A stretch of DNA of 33,722 nt from contig NZ_JAIZ01000067.1 of assembly GCF_000710465.2 (NCBI RefSeq), positions 1 through 33,722 of the forward strand. The letters run 5' to 3'. Below the pieces are notes generated by a model. The model ran no database searches. It saw only the letters and a list, made by a program, of their open reading frames with translations, and had not been told where the DNA came from. The stretch comes from Kitasatospora sp. MBT63. GTDB lineage: Bacteria; Actinomycetota; Actinomycetes; Streptomycetales; Streptomycetaceae. Within the stretch, counting starts at the first letter, position 1, and each line of letters starts with the position of its first letter. Positions 8,683 to 16,806 of the stretch are shown here, one piece after another. Both the position numbers and the translations under genes were made by a program.

Positions 8683-8702
8683 TGTGCATATGGATATGCA
8701 CA
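8683..8702. promoter_or_regulatory. Perfect palindrome spanning the hutH start codon
   Basis: TGTGCATATGGATATGCACA has 9-bp perfectly complementary arms around a 2-bp centre, and the ATG at 8690-8692 lies inside it. If the transcript is leaderless, the element covers about -7 to +13, a classical repressor position. The coding sequence MDMHS is partly dictated by the palindrome. Confidence 0.7.
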
Positions 8703-10270
8703 GTGCTGTGGCCGTCGATGCCCCCGTGATCCAGGTCGGCAAGGCCGACGTCAGCGCCGAGGACGTGCTCGCCGTCGCGCGCGGCAACGCCCGGGTCGAG
8801 ATCGGCCCGGACGCGCAGGCCGAGATGGCCGCCGCCCGCGCCACGATCGAGGCCCTCGCCGCCGAACCGCGCCCGGTCTACGGCGTCTCGACCGGTTTCG
8901 GCGCGCTCGCCGTCCGCCACATCAGCCCCGAGCTGCGCGCCCAGCTGCAGCGCTCGCTGGTCCGCTCGCACGCCGCCGGCATGGGCCCGGCCGTCGAGCG
9001 CGAGGTGGTCCGCGCGCTGATGTTCCTGCGGATGAAGACCCTCGCCTCCGGCCGTACCGGGGTGCGCCCGCTGGTCGCGGAGACGATGGCCGCCATCCTG
9101 AACGCCGGCATCACCCCCGTGGTCCGCGAGTTCGGCTCGCTGGGCTGCTCCGGCGACCTCGCGCCGCTCTCGCACTGCGCGCTGGTGCTGATGGGCGAGG
9201 GCGTCGCGTACGGCCCCGACGGCGTCGAGCGCCCGGCCGGCGAGCTGCTCGCCGAGGCCGGCATCGAGCCGGTCGAGCTGCTGGAGAAGGAGGGCCTGGC
9301 CCTCATCAACGGCACCGACGGCATGCTCGGCATGCTGGTGATGGCGATCGCCGACCTCTCCCGGCTGTTCACCACCGCCGACATCACCGCCGCGATGAGC
9401 CTGGAGGCGCTGCTCGGCACCGACAAGGTGCTCGCCCCCGAGCTGCACTCCTCCATCCGCCCGCACCCGGGCCAGGCGCTCAGCGCCGCCAACATGCTCG
9501 CCGTGCTCAGCGGCTCCGGCCTGACCGGCCACCACCAGGACGACGCCCCGCGGGTCCAGGACGCCTACTCGATCCGCTGCGCCCCGCAGGTGGCCGGCGC
9601 CGGCCGGGACACCCTCGCGCACGCCGCGCTGGTCGCCTCCCGCGAGCTGGCGGCCTCGGTCGACAACCCGGTGGTGCTGCCCGACGGCCGGGTCGAGTCC
9701 AACGGCAACTTCCACGGCGCCCCGGTCGCGTACGTGCTGGACTTCCTCGCCATCGCCACCGCCGACCTGGCCTCGATCTCCGAGCGCCGCACCGACCGGC
9801 TGCTCGACAAGGCCCGCTCGCACGGCCTGCCCGCGTTCCTCGCCGACGACCCGGGCGTGGACTCCGGTCTGATGATCGCCCAGTACACCCAGGCCGCCCT
9901 GGTCAGCGAGAACAAGCGGCTCGCCGTCCCGGCCTCGGTGGACTCGATCCCGTCCTCCGCCATGCAGGAGGACCACGTCTCGATGGGCTGGTCGGCCGCG
10001 CGCAAGCTGCGCCTTGCGGTGGAGAACCTCGCCCGGGTGCTCGCCGTCGAGCTGCTCGCCTCGGCCCGCGCCCTGGAGATCCGCGCGGACGGCGGCAGCG
10101 GCCCGATCGCGCCCGCCACCGCCGCGGCCATCGCCGCGGCCCGCGAGGCCGGCGTGCAGGGTCCCGGCCGGGACCGCTTCCTGTCGCCGGACCTGGAGGC
10201 CGCGCACGCCCTGGTCGCCTCCGGCGGCCTGGTCGAGGCGGTCGAGCGGGTCACCGGTCCGCTGGCCTGA
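8690..10270 (+). CDS. hutH: Histidine ammonia-lyase
   Basis: A 526-aa enzyme that converts L-histidine to trans-urocanate and ammonia, the first step of histidine use. The MIO electrophile forms from residues 153-155 in 'GSLGCSGDLAPLSH'; the triad is Cys-Ser-Gly rather than the common Ala-Ser-Gly, which is also the Streptomyces form. Catalytic Tyr64 is in 'PVYGVSTGFG'. 'DNPVVLPDGRVESNGNFHG' and 'QEDHVSMGW' are further family blocks. The start at 8690 gives the known MDMH opening. The frame is open further upstream, but that part would run through the promoter and is rejected. No SD is present and translation is probably leaderless. The rest of the hut pathway lies 2.3 kb downstream behind three other genes. 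Confidence 0.97.
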   Translation: MDMHSAVAVDAPVIQVGKADVSAEDVLAVARGNARVEIGPDAQAEMAAARATIEALAAEPRPVYGVSTGFGALAVRHISPELRAQLQRSLVRSHAAGMGPAVEREVVRALMFLRMKTLASGRTGVRPLVAETMAAILNAGITPVVREFGSLGCSGDLAPLSHCALVLMGEGVAYGPDGVERPAGELLAEAGIEPVELLEKEGLALINGTDGMLGMLVMAIADLSRLFTTADITAAMSLEALLGTDKVLAPELHSSIRPHPGQALSAANMLAVLSGSGLTGHHQDDAPRVQDAYSIRCAPQVAGAGRDTLAHAALVASRELAASVDNPVVLPDGRVESNGNFHGAPVAYVLDFLAIATADLASISERRTDRLLDKARSHGLPAFLADDPGVDSGLMIAQYTQAALVSENKRLAVPASVDSIPSSAMQEDHVSMGWSAARKLRLAVENLARVLAVELLASARALEIRADGGSGPIAPATAAAIAAAREAGVQGPGRDRFLSPDLEAAHALVASGGLVEAVERVTGPLA

Positions 10271-10303
10271 CCTGCCGCCGGTGCCCGGGGCGGGCGGCCG
10301 TCA
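10268..10303. terminator. Bidirectional hairpin overlapping two convergent stop codons
   Basis: TGAC (10268-10271) and GCCGCC (10274-10279) pair with GGCGGC (10293-10298) and GTCA (10300-10303). The hutH stop codon is in the left arm and the stop of the minus-strand gene is in the right arm. It would serve both genes. Confidence 0.5.
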
Positions 10304-10705
10304 GGCCCACTCGCTCCGGGTGCCGCGGGACAGCTCGCGCTCCCGGCGGCGGTCCCCGAGGGCGGCGGAGAGGTTGACCCCGACGATCCCGGCCCAGCAG
10401 ACGATCAGACCGGTGACCCCGGCGTTCTCGGTGGCGATGGCGGTCAGCGGGATGCCCAGCACCAGCGAGGCGCCGCCCAGCGTGAACCGGCCGCCGCGCC
10501 CGCGGTCCCGGCCCCGGGCCGGGGCCCGGGCGTCGAGCTGCTCGGCGGCCCGCTGCTCGACCCGGGCGTCGAGGCGGGCGTCGAGCCGGGCGAGGAAGGA
10601 GTCGACGATCTCCGACTCGTACTCCTTGCCCAGTTCCTTGCGGGTCTGCACGGCGGCGTCGAGGTCGCGGCGCAGGTCGTCCTGGCGAGAGTCCATGAGG
10701 GCCAT
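10301..10705 (-). CDS. Small membrane protein of unknown function
   Basis: A 134-aa protein. The N-terminal half (about 1-60) is charged and predicted helical, with repeated Asp-Ala-Arg-Leu units ('FLARLDARLDARVEQRAAEQ') suggestive of a coiled coil. A basic spacer 'GRDRGRGGR' is followed by two hydrophobic segments (about 73-90 and 93-112) that would form a membrane hairpin, and a charged tail. I recognise no catalytic motif. ATG 10705 is used; ATG 10696 is an alternative, and neither has a clear SD. It is convergent with hutH and divergent from the RpiR regulator. Sequence style and codon use fit a real gene, but function is unknown. Confidence 0.7.
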   Translation of the reverse strand: MALMDSRQDDLRRDLDAAVQTRKELGKEYESEIVDSFLARLDARLDARVEQRAAEQLDARAPARGRDRGRGGRFTLGGASLVLGIPLTAIATENAGVTGLIVCWAGIVGVNLSAALGDRRRERELSRGTRSEWA

Positions 10706-10903
10706 GGTGACGGCCCGGACGGGCGGTCAGCCACCGCGGTACCGGGAATTCGGGGATCTTCAGGGAGAAATCAGGGTCACCCCCGAGAATCGGCCCGTCC
10801 CGGATCCCGAAACACCATTGCCCACCTGGCGGGACTGCGCCACAGTCGTCCCAGCCGCCGCAGCCAGCGGCGTCAGCCGAACCCGAGCTCGGAGGTACCG
10901 CAG

Positions 10904-11773
10904 ATGACCGCCCCGGAGGAGAACGGCGCCGTGGGCCCGTCCGCCCGCCTGCTGCAGCTCTTCGAGGGCCACCGGCTGACGCCGACGCAGCGCCGGATCG
11001 CCCACTCGCTGGTCCGGCACGCCACCGAGGCGCCGTTCCTGTCCAGCGTCGAGGTCGCCGAGCTGGCCGGAGTCAGCCAGCCCTCCGTCACCCGGTTCGC
11101 GGTCGCCCTCGGCTACGACGGCTACCCGGCGCTGCGCAAGCAGCTGCGCGAACTCGGCGGCGGCGAGCCGGCCGCCCCCGAGACCCCCGCCGACGCGGTG
11201 CGCAACGAACACCAGCAGGCCGTCCTGGCCGAGATCGAGCACCTGCGGCACCTGGCCGCACTGCTCGCCGACCCCGAGCCGATCGTCCGGGCCGCCCGGC
11301 TGCTCGCCGCCTCCCGGCCGCTGCCGGTGCTCGGCCTGCGGGCGGCCTCCGCCCAGGCCCGCGGCTTCGCGTACTTCGCCGCCAAGGTCCACCCCGACGT
11401 CCGGCTGCTGGACGAGGGCGGCTCGATGCTCGCCGACCGGATCGAACAGGCCGCCTTCGCCGGGGCCTCGGCGCTGCTCTGCTTCGCGCTGCCGCGCTAC
11501 CCGCGGGAACTGATGGACGCCCTGGCGGTGGCCCGGGCCTGCGGGCTGACCGTGCTGACCGTCGCCGACAGCGCCTTCGCCCCGGTCGCCAAGCTCTCCG
11601 ACCTGATGCTCCCGGCCGCGGTCGGCACCGGCCTGGTCTTCGACACCGCCTGTGCGCCGATGATGCTCGGCCGGGTGCTGCTGCAGACCATGTGCGACGA
11701 GATGCCCGGCGCGGAGGCCCGGCTGGAGGCGATCGAGCAGTCCGCCGCGGCCCGCGGCCTGTTCTTGGAGTAG
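10904..11773 (+). CDS. MurR/RpiR-family transcriptional regulator
   Basis: A 289-aa regulator with the RpiR architecture. An N-terminal helix-turn-helix (about 15-90) contains '[20 protein letters not shown]' and '[20 protein letters not shown]'; the S-x-P-S-V-T/x-R-F block is the family's recognition helix. A SIS domain (about 125-260) contains '[18 protein letters not shown]' and '[19 protein letters not shown]'. SIS domains in this family usually bind phosphosugars or related ligands. Strong SD (GGAGGT) 10 nt before the ATG. It sits between hutH and hutU, so it is a reasonable candidate regulator for the hut genes and their palindromes, but this is inference. Other Gram-positive hut systems use unrelated regulators. 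Confidence 0.9.
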   Translation: MTAPEENGAVGPSARLLQLFEGHRLTPTQRRIAHSLVRHATEAPFLSSVEVAELAGVSQPSVTRFAVALGYDGYPALRKQLRELGGGEPAAPETPADAVRNEHQQAVLAEIEHLRHLAALLADPEPIVRAARLLAASRPLPVLGLRAASAQARGFAYFAAKVHPDVRLLDEGGSMLADRIEQAAFAGASALLCFALPRYPRELMDALAVARACGLTVLTVADSAFAPVAKLSDLMLPAAVGTGLVFDTACAPMMLGRVLLQTMCDEMPGAEARLEAIEQSAAARGLFLE

Positions 11774-11836
11774 CCGGGGCCTGGAGTGGCCGGGCCCCGA
11801 GCGGCCGGGGGCAGCCCCGAGGGCACAGCTTGGCCT

Positions 11837-11857
11837 CGGCCGGTTGCCCACCGGCCG
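11837..11857 (+). terminator. Terminator hairpin after the RpiR gene
   Basis: CGGCCGGT (11837-11844) and ACCGGCCG (11850-11857) form a perfect 8-bp stem with a 5-nt loop, 63 nt past the stop codon. It separates the regulator from the downstream CxxC protein. Confidence 0.6.
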
Positions 11858-11913
11858 TCAGCGGGCAGACCCTCCACAGGCCCTGGCGCCAGGGCCGGAC
11901 GGGGGAGTCAGCC

Positions 11914-12261
11914 ATGGGCCCGATCCACCAGATGAGACTGACCGGCCGACTCGCCTCGGGGGCCGACGAATGGTCCTGCCCGACCTGCGGCCGGCGGATC
12001 TCGCTGCGGCAGCCGCCCGAACCCGACCTGGTCGTCCTGGAGCCGGGCGACGAGAGCGCCGTCCACGTCGGGGTGATCGATCCGGACGCGGCGGCCGGAG
12101 CGGCGGAGAAGTACGGCATCGGCCCGATCCGCGAGATCCCGCGCGCCCCACGCCCGGCCGACCCGGCGGCGCCCCCGGCCCGCCCCGACCCGGTGGGTGC
12201 CGAGGACCGCCGCTGGCTTGCCGAGATCGGCATCGACTGGGACGGCGACGCCGCGGCCTGA
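11914..12261 (+). CDS. Small CxxC (zinc-ribbon-like) protein of unknown function
   Basis: A 115-aa hypothetical protein starting [20 protein letters not shown] with a GGGGAG ribosome binding site. The only recognisable motif is one CPTCGRR knuckle at about residues 22-28, half a zinc ribbon, so metal binding would need dimerisation or other ligands. A Pro/Ala-rich linker follows '[11 protein letters not shown]', and the C-terminus is acidic ('[13 protein letters not shown]'). It lies between the RpiR regulator and hutU. I do not recognise a function; a small accessory or regulatory role is possible. Confidence 0.7.
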   Translation: MGPIHQMRLTGRLASGADEWSCPTCGRRISLRQPPEPDLVVLEPGDESAVHVGVIDPDAAAGAAEKYGIGPIREIPRAPRPADPAAPPARPDPVGAEDRRWLAEIGIDWDGDAAA

Positions 12262-12524
12262 CCCCGGGACGCGCCCTCAGCCGCGTCCCGCGTACCGCGG
12301 AGGCCCGTCCGCCCCCAGCACGGGCAGCGGCACGGGCAGCGGCACCGCCATGCCGTAGCGCCCGTCGAGCACGCCCCTGTGCGCTGCTCGATGCCTGCGT
12401 CCGCCTCCCGGAGTCTGCCGGGCCGGGCGGATTGGTGGGCCGGGGCTCTGGCCGATGGCCGATTGATTGGATATATTCAGAGAACCAAATCATGAATGAA
12501 TCCATCCGCAGGGAGGCCGGCAGC
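12262..12524. other. Intergenic region before hutU, with a possible minus-strand gene remnant
   Basis: This 263-bp stretch holds the hutU promoter and leader at its right end. Left of that it contains two perfect tandem copies of CACGGGCAGCGG (12319-12330 and 12331-12342). On the minus strand an open frame ends at the stop 12277-12279 and reads backwards through '...[19 protein letters not shown]', with plausible codon use but no start codon I can find upstream. It could be the decayed 3' end of a lost gene or chance. Confidence 0.3.
12468..12504 (+). promoter_or_regulatory. hutU promoter and overlapping dyad
   Basis: TATATT at 12472-12477 is a good -10 hexamer in a locally AT-rich stretch, predicting a start near 12484 and a leader of about 40 nt. 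A large dyad overlaps it: TGGATATATTCA (12468-12479) and TGAATGAATCCA (12493-12504) are complementary at 10 of 12 positions with a 13-nt spacer. It runs from the -10 into the leader and could be a repressor operator or, if transcription started further upstream, an RNA stem. The in-frame ATG at 12492 inside the right arm has no SD. Confidence 0.5.
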
Positions 12525-14198
12525 ATGGTGCAGCAGCAGACGGGCAGTGGTCCGCGTGAGGTCCGCGCGGCGCGCGGGACGAACCTGACCACGCAGGGGT
12601 GGCAGCAGGAGGCCGCCCTGCGGATGCTCATGAACAACCTCGACCCCGAGGTCGCGGAGCACCCGTCCAAGCTGGTGGTCTACGGAGGCACCGGCAAGGC
12701 GGCCCGCGACTGGCGCTCGTACGACGCCATGGTCCGCACCCTGCAGACCCTCAAGCAGGACGAGACCATGCTGGTCCAGTCCGGCCGTCCGGTCGGTGTG
12801 ATGCAGACCCACGAGTGGGCGCCGCGTGTCCTGATCGCCAACTCCAACCTGGTCGGCGACTGGGCCAACTGGGAGGAGTTCCGCCGGCTGGAGAGCCTCG
12901 GGCTCACCATGTACGGCCAGATGACCGCCGGTTCGTGGATCTACATCGGCACCCAGGGCATCCTCCAGGGCACCTACGAGACCTTCGGCGCCGTCGCGGC
13001 CAAGAAGTTCGACAACACCCTCGAGGGCACCATCACCCTGACCGCCGGTCTCGGCGGCATGGGCGGCGCCCAGCCGCTCGCCGTCACCATGAACGGCGGC
13101 GTGGCGATCTGCATCGACTGCGACCCGTCCCGGATCTCCCGCCGGATCGAGCACCGCTACCTGGACGTCGAGGCCAAGAACCTGGACCACGCGCTGCAGC
13201 TCGCCGTGGAGGCCCGTGACAAGAAGCAGCCGCTCTCGATCGGCCTGCTGGGCAACGCCGCCGAGCTGTTCCCGCAGCTGCTCGCGATGGACGCGCCGAT
13301 CGACATCGTCACCGACCAGACCAGCGCCCACGACCCGCTGAGCTACCTGCCGATCGGCGTCGCCTTCGAGGACATGGCGGACTACGCGGCCGCCAAGCCG
13401 GCCGAGTTCACCCAGCGCTCGCGCGAGTCGATGGCCAAGCACGTCGAGGCGATGGTCGGCTTCCAGGACCGCGGCGCCGAGGTCTTCGACTACGGCAACT
13501 CGATCCGCGGCGAGGCCCAGCTCGCGGGCTACACCCGGGCGTTCGAGTTCCCCGGCTTCGTCCCGGCGTACATCCGGCCGCTGTTCTGCGAGGGCAAGGG
13601 CCCGTTCCGCTGGGCCGCGCTGTCCGGCGACGCGCAGGACATCTACAAGACCGACAAGGCCGTGCTCGACCTCTTCCCGGAGAACGAGTCGCTGCACCGC
13701 TGGATCAAGATGGCCCAGGAGAAGGTGCACTTCCAGGGCCTGCCGGCGCGGATCTGCTGGCTCGGCTACGGCGAGCGCGACAAGGCGGGCGAGCGCTTCA
13801 ACGACATGGTCGCCTCCGGTGAGCTGTCCGCCCCGATCGTGATCGGCCGCGACCACCTGGACTGCGGCTCGGTCGCCTCCCCGTACCGCGAGACCGAGGC
13901 CATGCTGGACGGCTCGGACGCGATCGCCGACTGGCCGCTGCTGAACGCCATGGTCAACGTCGCCTCCGGCGCGTCCTGGGTCTCCATCCACCACGGCGGC
14001 GGCGTCGGCATCGGCCGCTCGATCCACGCCGGCCAGGTCACCGTCGCCGACGGCACCGCGCTGGCGGGCGAGAAGATCCGCCGGGTGCTCACCAACGACC
14101 CGGGCATGGGCGTCATCCGGCACGTCGACGCCGGCTACGACCTGGCGAGCGAGGTCGCGGCCGAGCGCGGGGTCCGCGTCCCCATGAACGAGCTGTGA
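12525..14198 (+). CDS. hutU: Urocanate hydratase
   Basis: A 557-aa enzyme that hydrates urocanate to 4-imidazolone-5-propionate using tightly bound NAD+. The NAD-binding glycine motif '[10 protein letters not shown]' is at 175-184, '[11 protein letters not shown]' is near residue 53, and the active-site cysteine lies in '[15 protein letters not shown]'. Sequence blocks are the very conserved family pattern and the length is typical (550-560 aa). The start at 12525 has a GGGAGG site 8 nt upstream; ATG 12492 in the same frame would add 11 residues but lacks an SD and lies in the operator-like dyad. Its last codons overlap the start of the next gene by 4 nt, so it heads a translationally coupled operon. 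Confidence 0.97.
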   Translation: MVQQQTGSGPREVRAARGTNLTTQGWQQEAALRMLMNNLDPEVAEHPSKLVVYGGTGKAARDWRSYDAMVRTLQTLKQDETMLVQSGRPVGVMQTHEWAPRVLIANSNLVGDWANWEEFRRLESLGLTMYGQMTAGSWIYIGTQGILQGTYETFGAVAAKKFDNTLEGTITLTAGLGGMGGAQPLAVTMNGGVAICIDCDPSRISRRIEHRYLDVEAKNLDHALQLAVEARDKKQPLSIGLLGNAAELFPQLLAMDAPIDIVTDQTSAHDPLSYLPIGVAFEDMADYAAAKPAEFTQRSRESMAKHVEAMVGFQDRGAEVFDYGNSIRGEAQLAGYTRAFEFPGFVPAYIRPLFCEGKGPFRWAALSGDAQDIYKTDKAVLDLFPENESLHRWIKMAQEKVHFQGLPARICWLGYGERDKAGERFNDMVASGELSAPIVIGRDHLDCGSVASPYRETEAMLDGSDAIADWPLLNAMVNVASGASWVSIHHGGGVGIGRSIHAGQVTVADGTALAGEKIRRVLTNDPGMGVIRHVDAGYDLASEVAAERGVRVPMNEL

Positions 14199-15406
14199 CC
14201 GACACCTTCGGCCGGATGTGGGCGGAGCTGCTCCCCGTGGGCCGCTCCGCCTCCTCCGGCGGCTACCGCCGCTTCGCCTGGAACTCCGCCGACGCCGAGT
14301 GCCGGTCCTGGTTCGAGGAGCAGGCCCGCGCCCGCGGCCTGGCGTACGAGCTGGACCGCAACGGCAACCAGTGGGCCTGGCTCGGCGACCCGCAGGCCGG
14401 CGGTGCGGTCGTCACCGGCTCGCACCTGGACTCCGTCCCGGACGGCGGCGCCTACGACGGCCCGCTCGGGGTGGTCTCCGCCTTCGCCGCGCTCGACGAA
14501 CTGCGCGAGCGCGGCGCCGAGTTCGACCGTCCGCTGGCGATCGTCAACTTCGGCGACGAGGAGGGCGCCCGGTTCGGCGTGGCCTGCATCGGCTCCCGCC
14601 TCACCGCCGGCGTGCTCTCCAAGGAGCAGGCGTACGCGCTGCGCGACGCCGACGGCGTCCGGCTGCCCGACGCCATGGAGCGGGCCGGCTACGACCCGGC
14701 CGCGATCGGTGCCGACCAGGAGCGGCTGGCCAGGGTCGGCGCCTACGTCGAACTCCACGTCGAGCAGGGCCGCTACCTGACCGAGGAGCACCCGGTCGGG
14801 GTGGCCAGCGCGATCTGGCCGCACGGCCGCTGGCGGTTCGACTTCCACGGCGAGGCCAACCACGCCGGCACCACCCGGATCGAGGACCGCCGCGACCCGA
14901 TGCTGACCTTCGCCGAGACGGTCCTGGCCGCCCGCACCCGCGCCCAGCTGGCCGGTGCGCTGGCCACCTTCGGCAAGGTCGCGGTCGAGCCGAACGGCAC
15001 CAACGCCATCGCCTCGCTGATCCGCGGCTGGCTGGACTCCCGGGCCGCGGACGAGCCGACCCTGACCGCCCTGGTCGAGGAGATCCGGCAGGCCGCGTAC
15101 GAGAGCGGCGAGCGGACCGGCATCAAGGTCGAGCTGACCCGCGAGTCCTACACCCCGGTGGTGGACTTCGACGGTCCGCTGCGCGACCGGCTGGCCGGGC
15201 GCCTCGGCGGGGTGCCGGTGCTGCCGACCGGCGCGGGACACGACGCCGGAATCCTCGCATCGGCGATCCCGACCGCCATGCTGTTCGTGCGGAACCCGAG
15301 CGGGGTCTCGCACTCGCCGGCCGAGCACGCCGAGGAGCGCGACTGCCTCGCCGGGGTGGCCGCCCTCGCCGACGTACTGGAGGACCTCGCATGTCTGCAG
15401 CGGTGA
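14195..15406 (+). CDS. M20-family amidohydrolase, annotated-type 'allantoate amidohydrolase'; probable N-formylglutamate deformylase of the hut pathway
   Basis: A 403-aa metallohydrolase of the M20 / Zn-dependent amidase (hydantoinase-carbamoylase) type. Ligand positions are visible: His77 in '[12 protein letters not shown]', Asp88 in 'YDGPLGV', Glu122/123 in '[10 protein letters not shown]', His188 in 'VELHVEQGR' and a late His in '[10 protein letters not shown]'. Family members cleave N-carbamoyl or allantoate amide bonds. Here it overlaps hutU by 4 nt (GTGA) and hutF by 16 nt, and no HutG-type gene is present. It most likely hydrolyses N-formyl-L-glutamate to glutamate and formate; that substrate is inference from position. 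No allantoin genes are nearby. The GTG start is fixed by the overlap. Confidence 0.88.
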   Translation: MTDTFGRMWAELLPVGRSASSGGYRRFAWNSADAECRSWFEEQARARGLAYELDRNGNQWAWLGDPQAGGAVVTGSHLDSVPDGGAYDGPLGVVSAFAALDELRERGAEFDRPLAIVNFGDEEGARFGVACIGSRLTAGVLSKEQAYALRDADGVRLPDAMERAGYDPAAIGADQERLARVGAYVELHVEQGRYLTEEHPVGVASAIWPHGRWRFDFHGEANHAGTTRIEDRRDPMLTFAETVLAARTRAQLAGALATFGKVAVEPNGTNAIASLIRGWLDSRAADEPTLTALVEEIRQAAYESGERTGIKVELTRESYTPVVDFDGPLRDRLAGRLGGVPVLPTGAGHDAGILASAIPTAMLFVRNPSGVSHSPAEHAEERDCLAGVAALADVLEDLACLQR

Positions 15407-16746
15407 CGTACTGGGCCGAGTACGCCTGGCTGCCGCACGCCAACGGACCGGTGGTCGAGCAGCAGGTGCTGATCGCGGTCGGCCCGGGCGGCCGGATCGC
15501 CAAGGTCACCCCGGACAGCGGGCCCTGCCCGCCCGGGGCGGTCCGGCTCGGCGGACTGGTGCTGCCCGGCCAGGCCAACGCCCACTCGCACGCCTTCCAC
15601 CGCGCGCTGCGCGGCACCGTGCAGGTCGGCTCCGGCACCTTCTGGACCTGGCGGGACACCATGTACCGGTTCGCCGGTGCGCTCGACCCGGACAGCTACC
15701 TTGAGCTGGCCACCGCCGTGTACGCGGAGATGGCGCTCGCCGGGATCACCGCGGTGGGCGAGTTCCACTACCTCCACCACGGCCCCGGCGGCGGCCGCTA
15801 CGACGACCCCAACGCGATGGGCGAGGCGCTGATCGAGGCCGCCCTGCGGGCCGGCATCCGGATCACCCTGCTGGACACCTGCTACGTCTCGGCCGGGTTC
15901 GGCGCCGAGCCGACCAAGCCGCAGCTGCGGTTCAGCGACGGTGACGCGGACGCCTGGGCGGAGCGCGCCTCGGAGCTCAAGGGCAGCGAGCACGCCCGGA
16001 TCGGCGCTGCCGTCCACTCGGTGCGCGCCGTCCCGGCCGAGCAGCTGAGCACCGTCGCCCACTGGGCGGCGATGCGCAAGGCCCCGCTGCACGTCCACCT
16101 CTCCGAACAGACCGCCGAGAACGACGCCTGCCTGACCGCGCACGGCGTCACCCCGACCCGGCTGCTCGCCGACCACGGGGTGCTCGGCCCGCGGACCTCG
16201 GCCGTGCACGCGACCCACCTCAGCGACGAGGACATCCGGCTGCTCGCCGACTCCTCCACCACCATCTGCATGTGCCCCACCACCGAACGGGACCTGGCCG
16301 ACGGCATCGGCCCGGCCCGCCGGCTGGCGAGCGCGGGCTGTCCGATCAGCCTCGGCAGCGACAGCCACGCGGTCATCGACCCGTTCGAGGAGGCCCGCGC
16401 GCTGGAGCTGGACGAGCGGCTGCGCACCCGCACCCGCGGCCACTGGACCGCCAACGCGCTGCTGCGCGCCGGTGCCGAGGACGGCCACGCCTCGCTCGGC
16501 TGGCCGGAGGCCGGCCGGATCGAGGCCGGCTCGCTCGCCGACCTCACCGCCGTCGCGCTGGACTCCGTCCGGACCGCCGGCCCGGCGCCCGCGCTGGGCG
16601 CCGAGACCGCGGTCTTCGCGGCCTCGGCCGCCGACGTCCGGCACGTCGTGGTCGGCGGCCGGCACATCGTCAAGGACGGCGTGCACCAGCTGGTCACCGA
16701 CGTCCCGGCCGCCCTGCGCGCGTCGATCGCCGCGCTGCAGTCCTAG
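15391..16746 (+). CDS. hutF: Formimidoylglutamate deiminase (N-formimino-L-glutamate iminohydrolase)
   Basis: A 451-aa amidohydrolase-superfamily enzyme that converts N-formimino-L-glutamate to N-formyl-L-glutamate and ammonia. The metal site is complete: His65 and His67 in 'ANAHSHAFHRAL', a His in 'LHVHLSEQTAEN' (234-240), 'AVHATHLSDED' (271-281), and Asp324 in 'SLGSDSHAVIDP'. 'CMCPTTERDLADGIGP' is the characteristic FIGLU-deiminase block. Length (about 450 aa) matches the family. The ATG has a GGAGG ribosome binding site lying inside the end of the preceding gene, showing tight coupling. Its presence commits this hut pathway to the five-step route through N-formylglutamate rather than direct formiminoglutamase. 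Confidence 0.93.
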   Translation: MSAAVTYWAEYAWLPHANGPVVEQQVLIAVGPGGRIAKVTPDSGPCPPGAVRLGGLVLPGQANAHSHAFHRALRGTVQVGSGTFWTWRDTMYRFAGALDPDSYLELATAVYAEMALAGITAVGEFHYLHHGPGGGRYDDPNAMGEALIEAALRAGIRITLLDTCYVSAGFGAEPTKPQLRFSDGDADAWAERASELKGSEHARIGAAVHSVRAVPAEQLSTVAHWAAMRKAPLHVHLSEQTAENDACLTAHGVTPTRLLADHGVLGPRTSAVHATHLSDEDIRLLADSSTTICMCPTTERDLADGIGPARRLASAGCPISLGSDSHAVIDPFEEARALELDERLRTRTRGHWTANALLRAGAEDGHASLGWPEAGRIEAGSLADLTAVALDSVRTAGPAPALGAETAVFAASAADVRHVVVGGRHIVKDGVHQLVTDVPAALRASIAALQS

Positions 16747-16761
16747 GCCTCGCCGGATCCG

Positions 16762-16779
16762 CGGGTCCTGTCGGACCCG
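16762..16779 (+). terminator. Hairpin after hutF
   Basis: CGGGTCC (16762-16768) and GGACCCG (16773-16779) form a 7-bp stem with a 4-nt loop, 15 nt past the hutF stop. It may attenuate or end the hutU-hutF transcript before hutI's own promoter. Confidence 0.4.
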
Positions 16780-16793
16780 GCCGCGGCCGGCCA

Positions 16794-16799
16794 TAGAAT
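16794..16799 (+). promoter_or_regulatory. -10 box of a separate hutI promoter
   Basis: TAGAAT matches the common -10 at 5 of 6 bases and the actinobacterial TAGRRT form exactly. The predicted start (about 16806) coincides with the first base of the large hairpin at 16807. A -35 element is not convincing. Confidence 0.5.
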
Positions 16800-16806
16800 C
16801 CGGGGT

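Noticed and set aside
8669-10207. Long minus-strand open frame opposite hutH
   Set aside because: It has the same antisense shadow composition (Gly/Val/His/Asp-rich), no motif and no start signal, while hutH on the plus strand is unambiguous.
12492-12494. ATG 12492 as the hutU start
   Set aside because: It has no ribosome binding site and lies within the promoter dyad; ATG 12525 has GGGAGG at proper spacing and gives the family's normal N-terminus.
12477-14123. Long minus-strand open frame opposite hutU
   Set aside because: Antisense shadow of a highly conserved enzyme; no recognisable domain.
14195-15406. Reading the M20 enzyme as allantoate amidohydrolase of purine/allantoin breakdown
   Set aside because: No allantoin pathway genes are nearby and it overlaps hut genes on both sides, so the homology label probably misstates its role.
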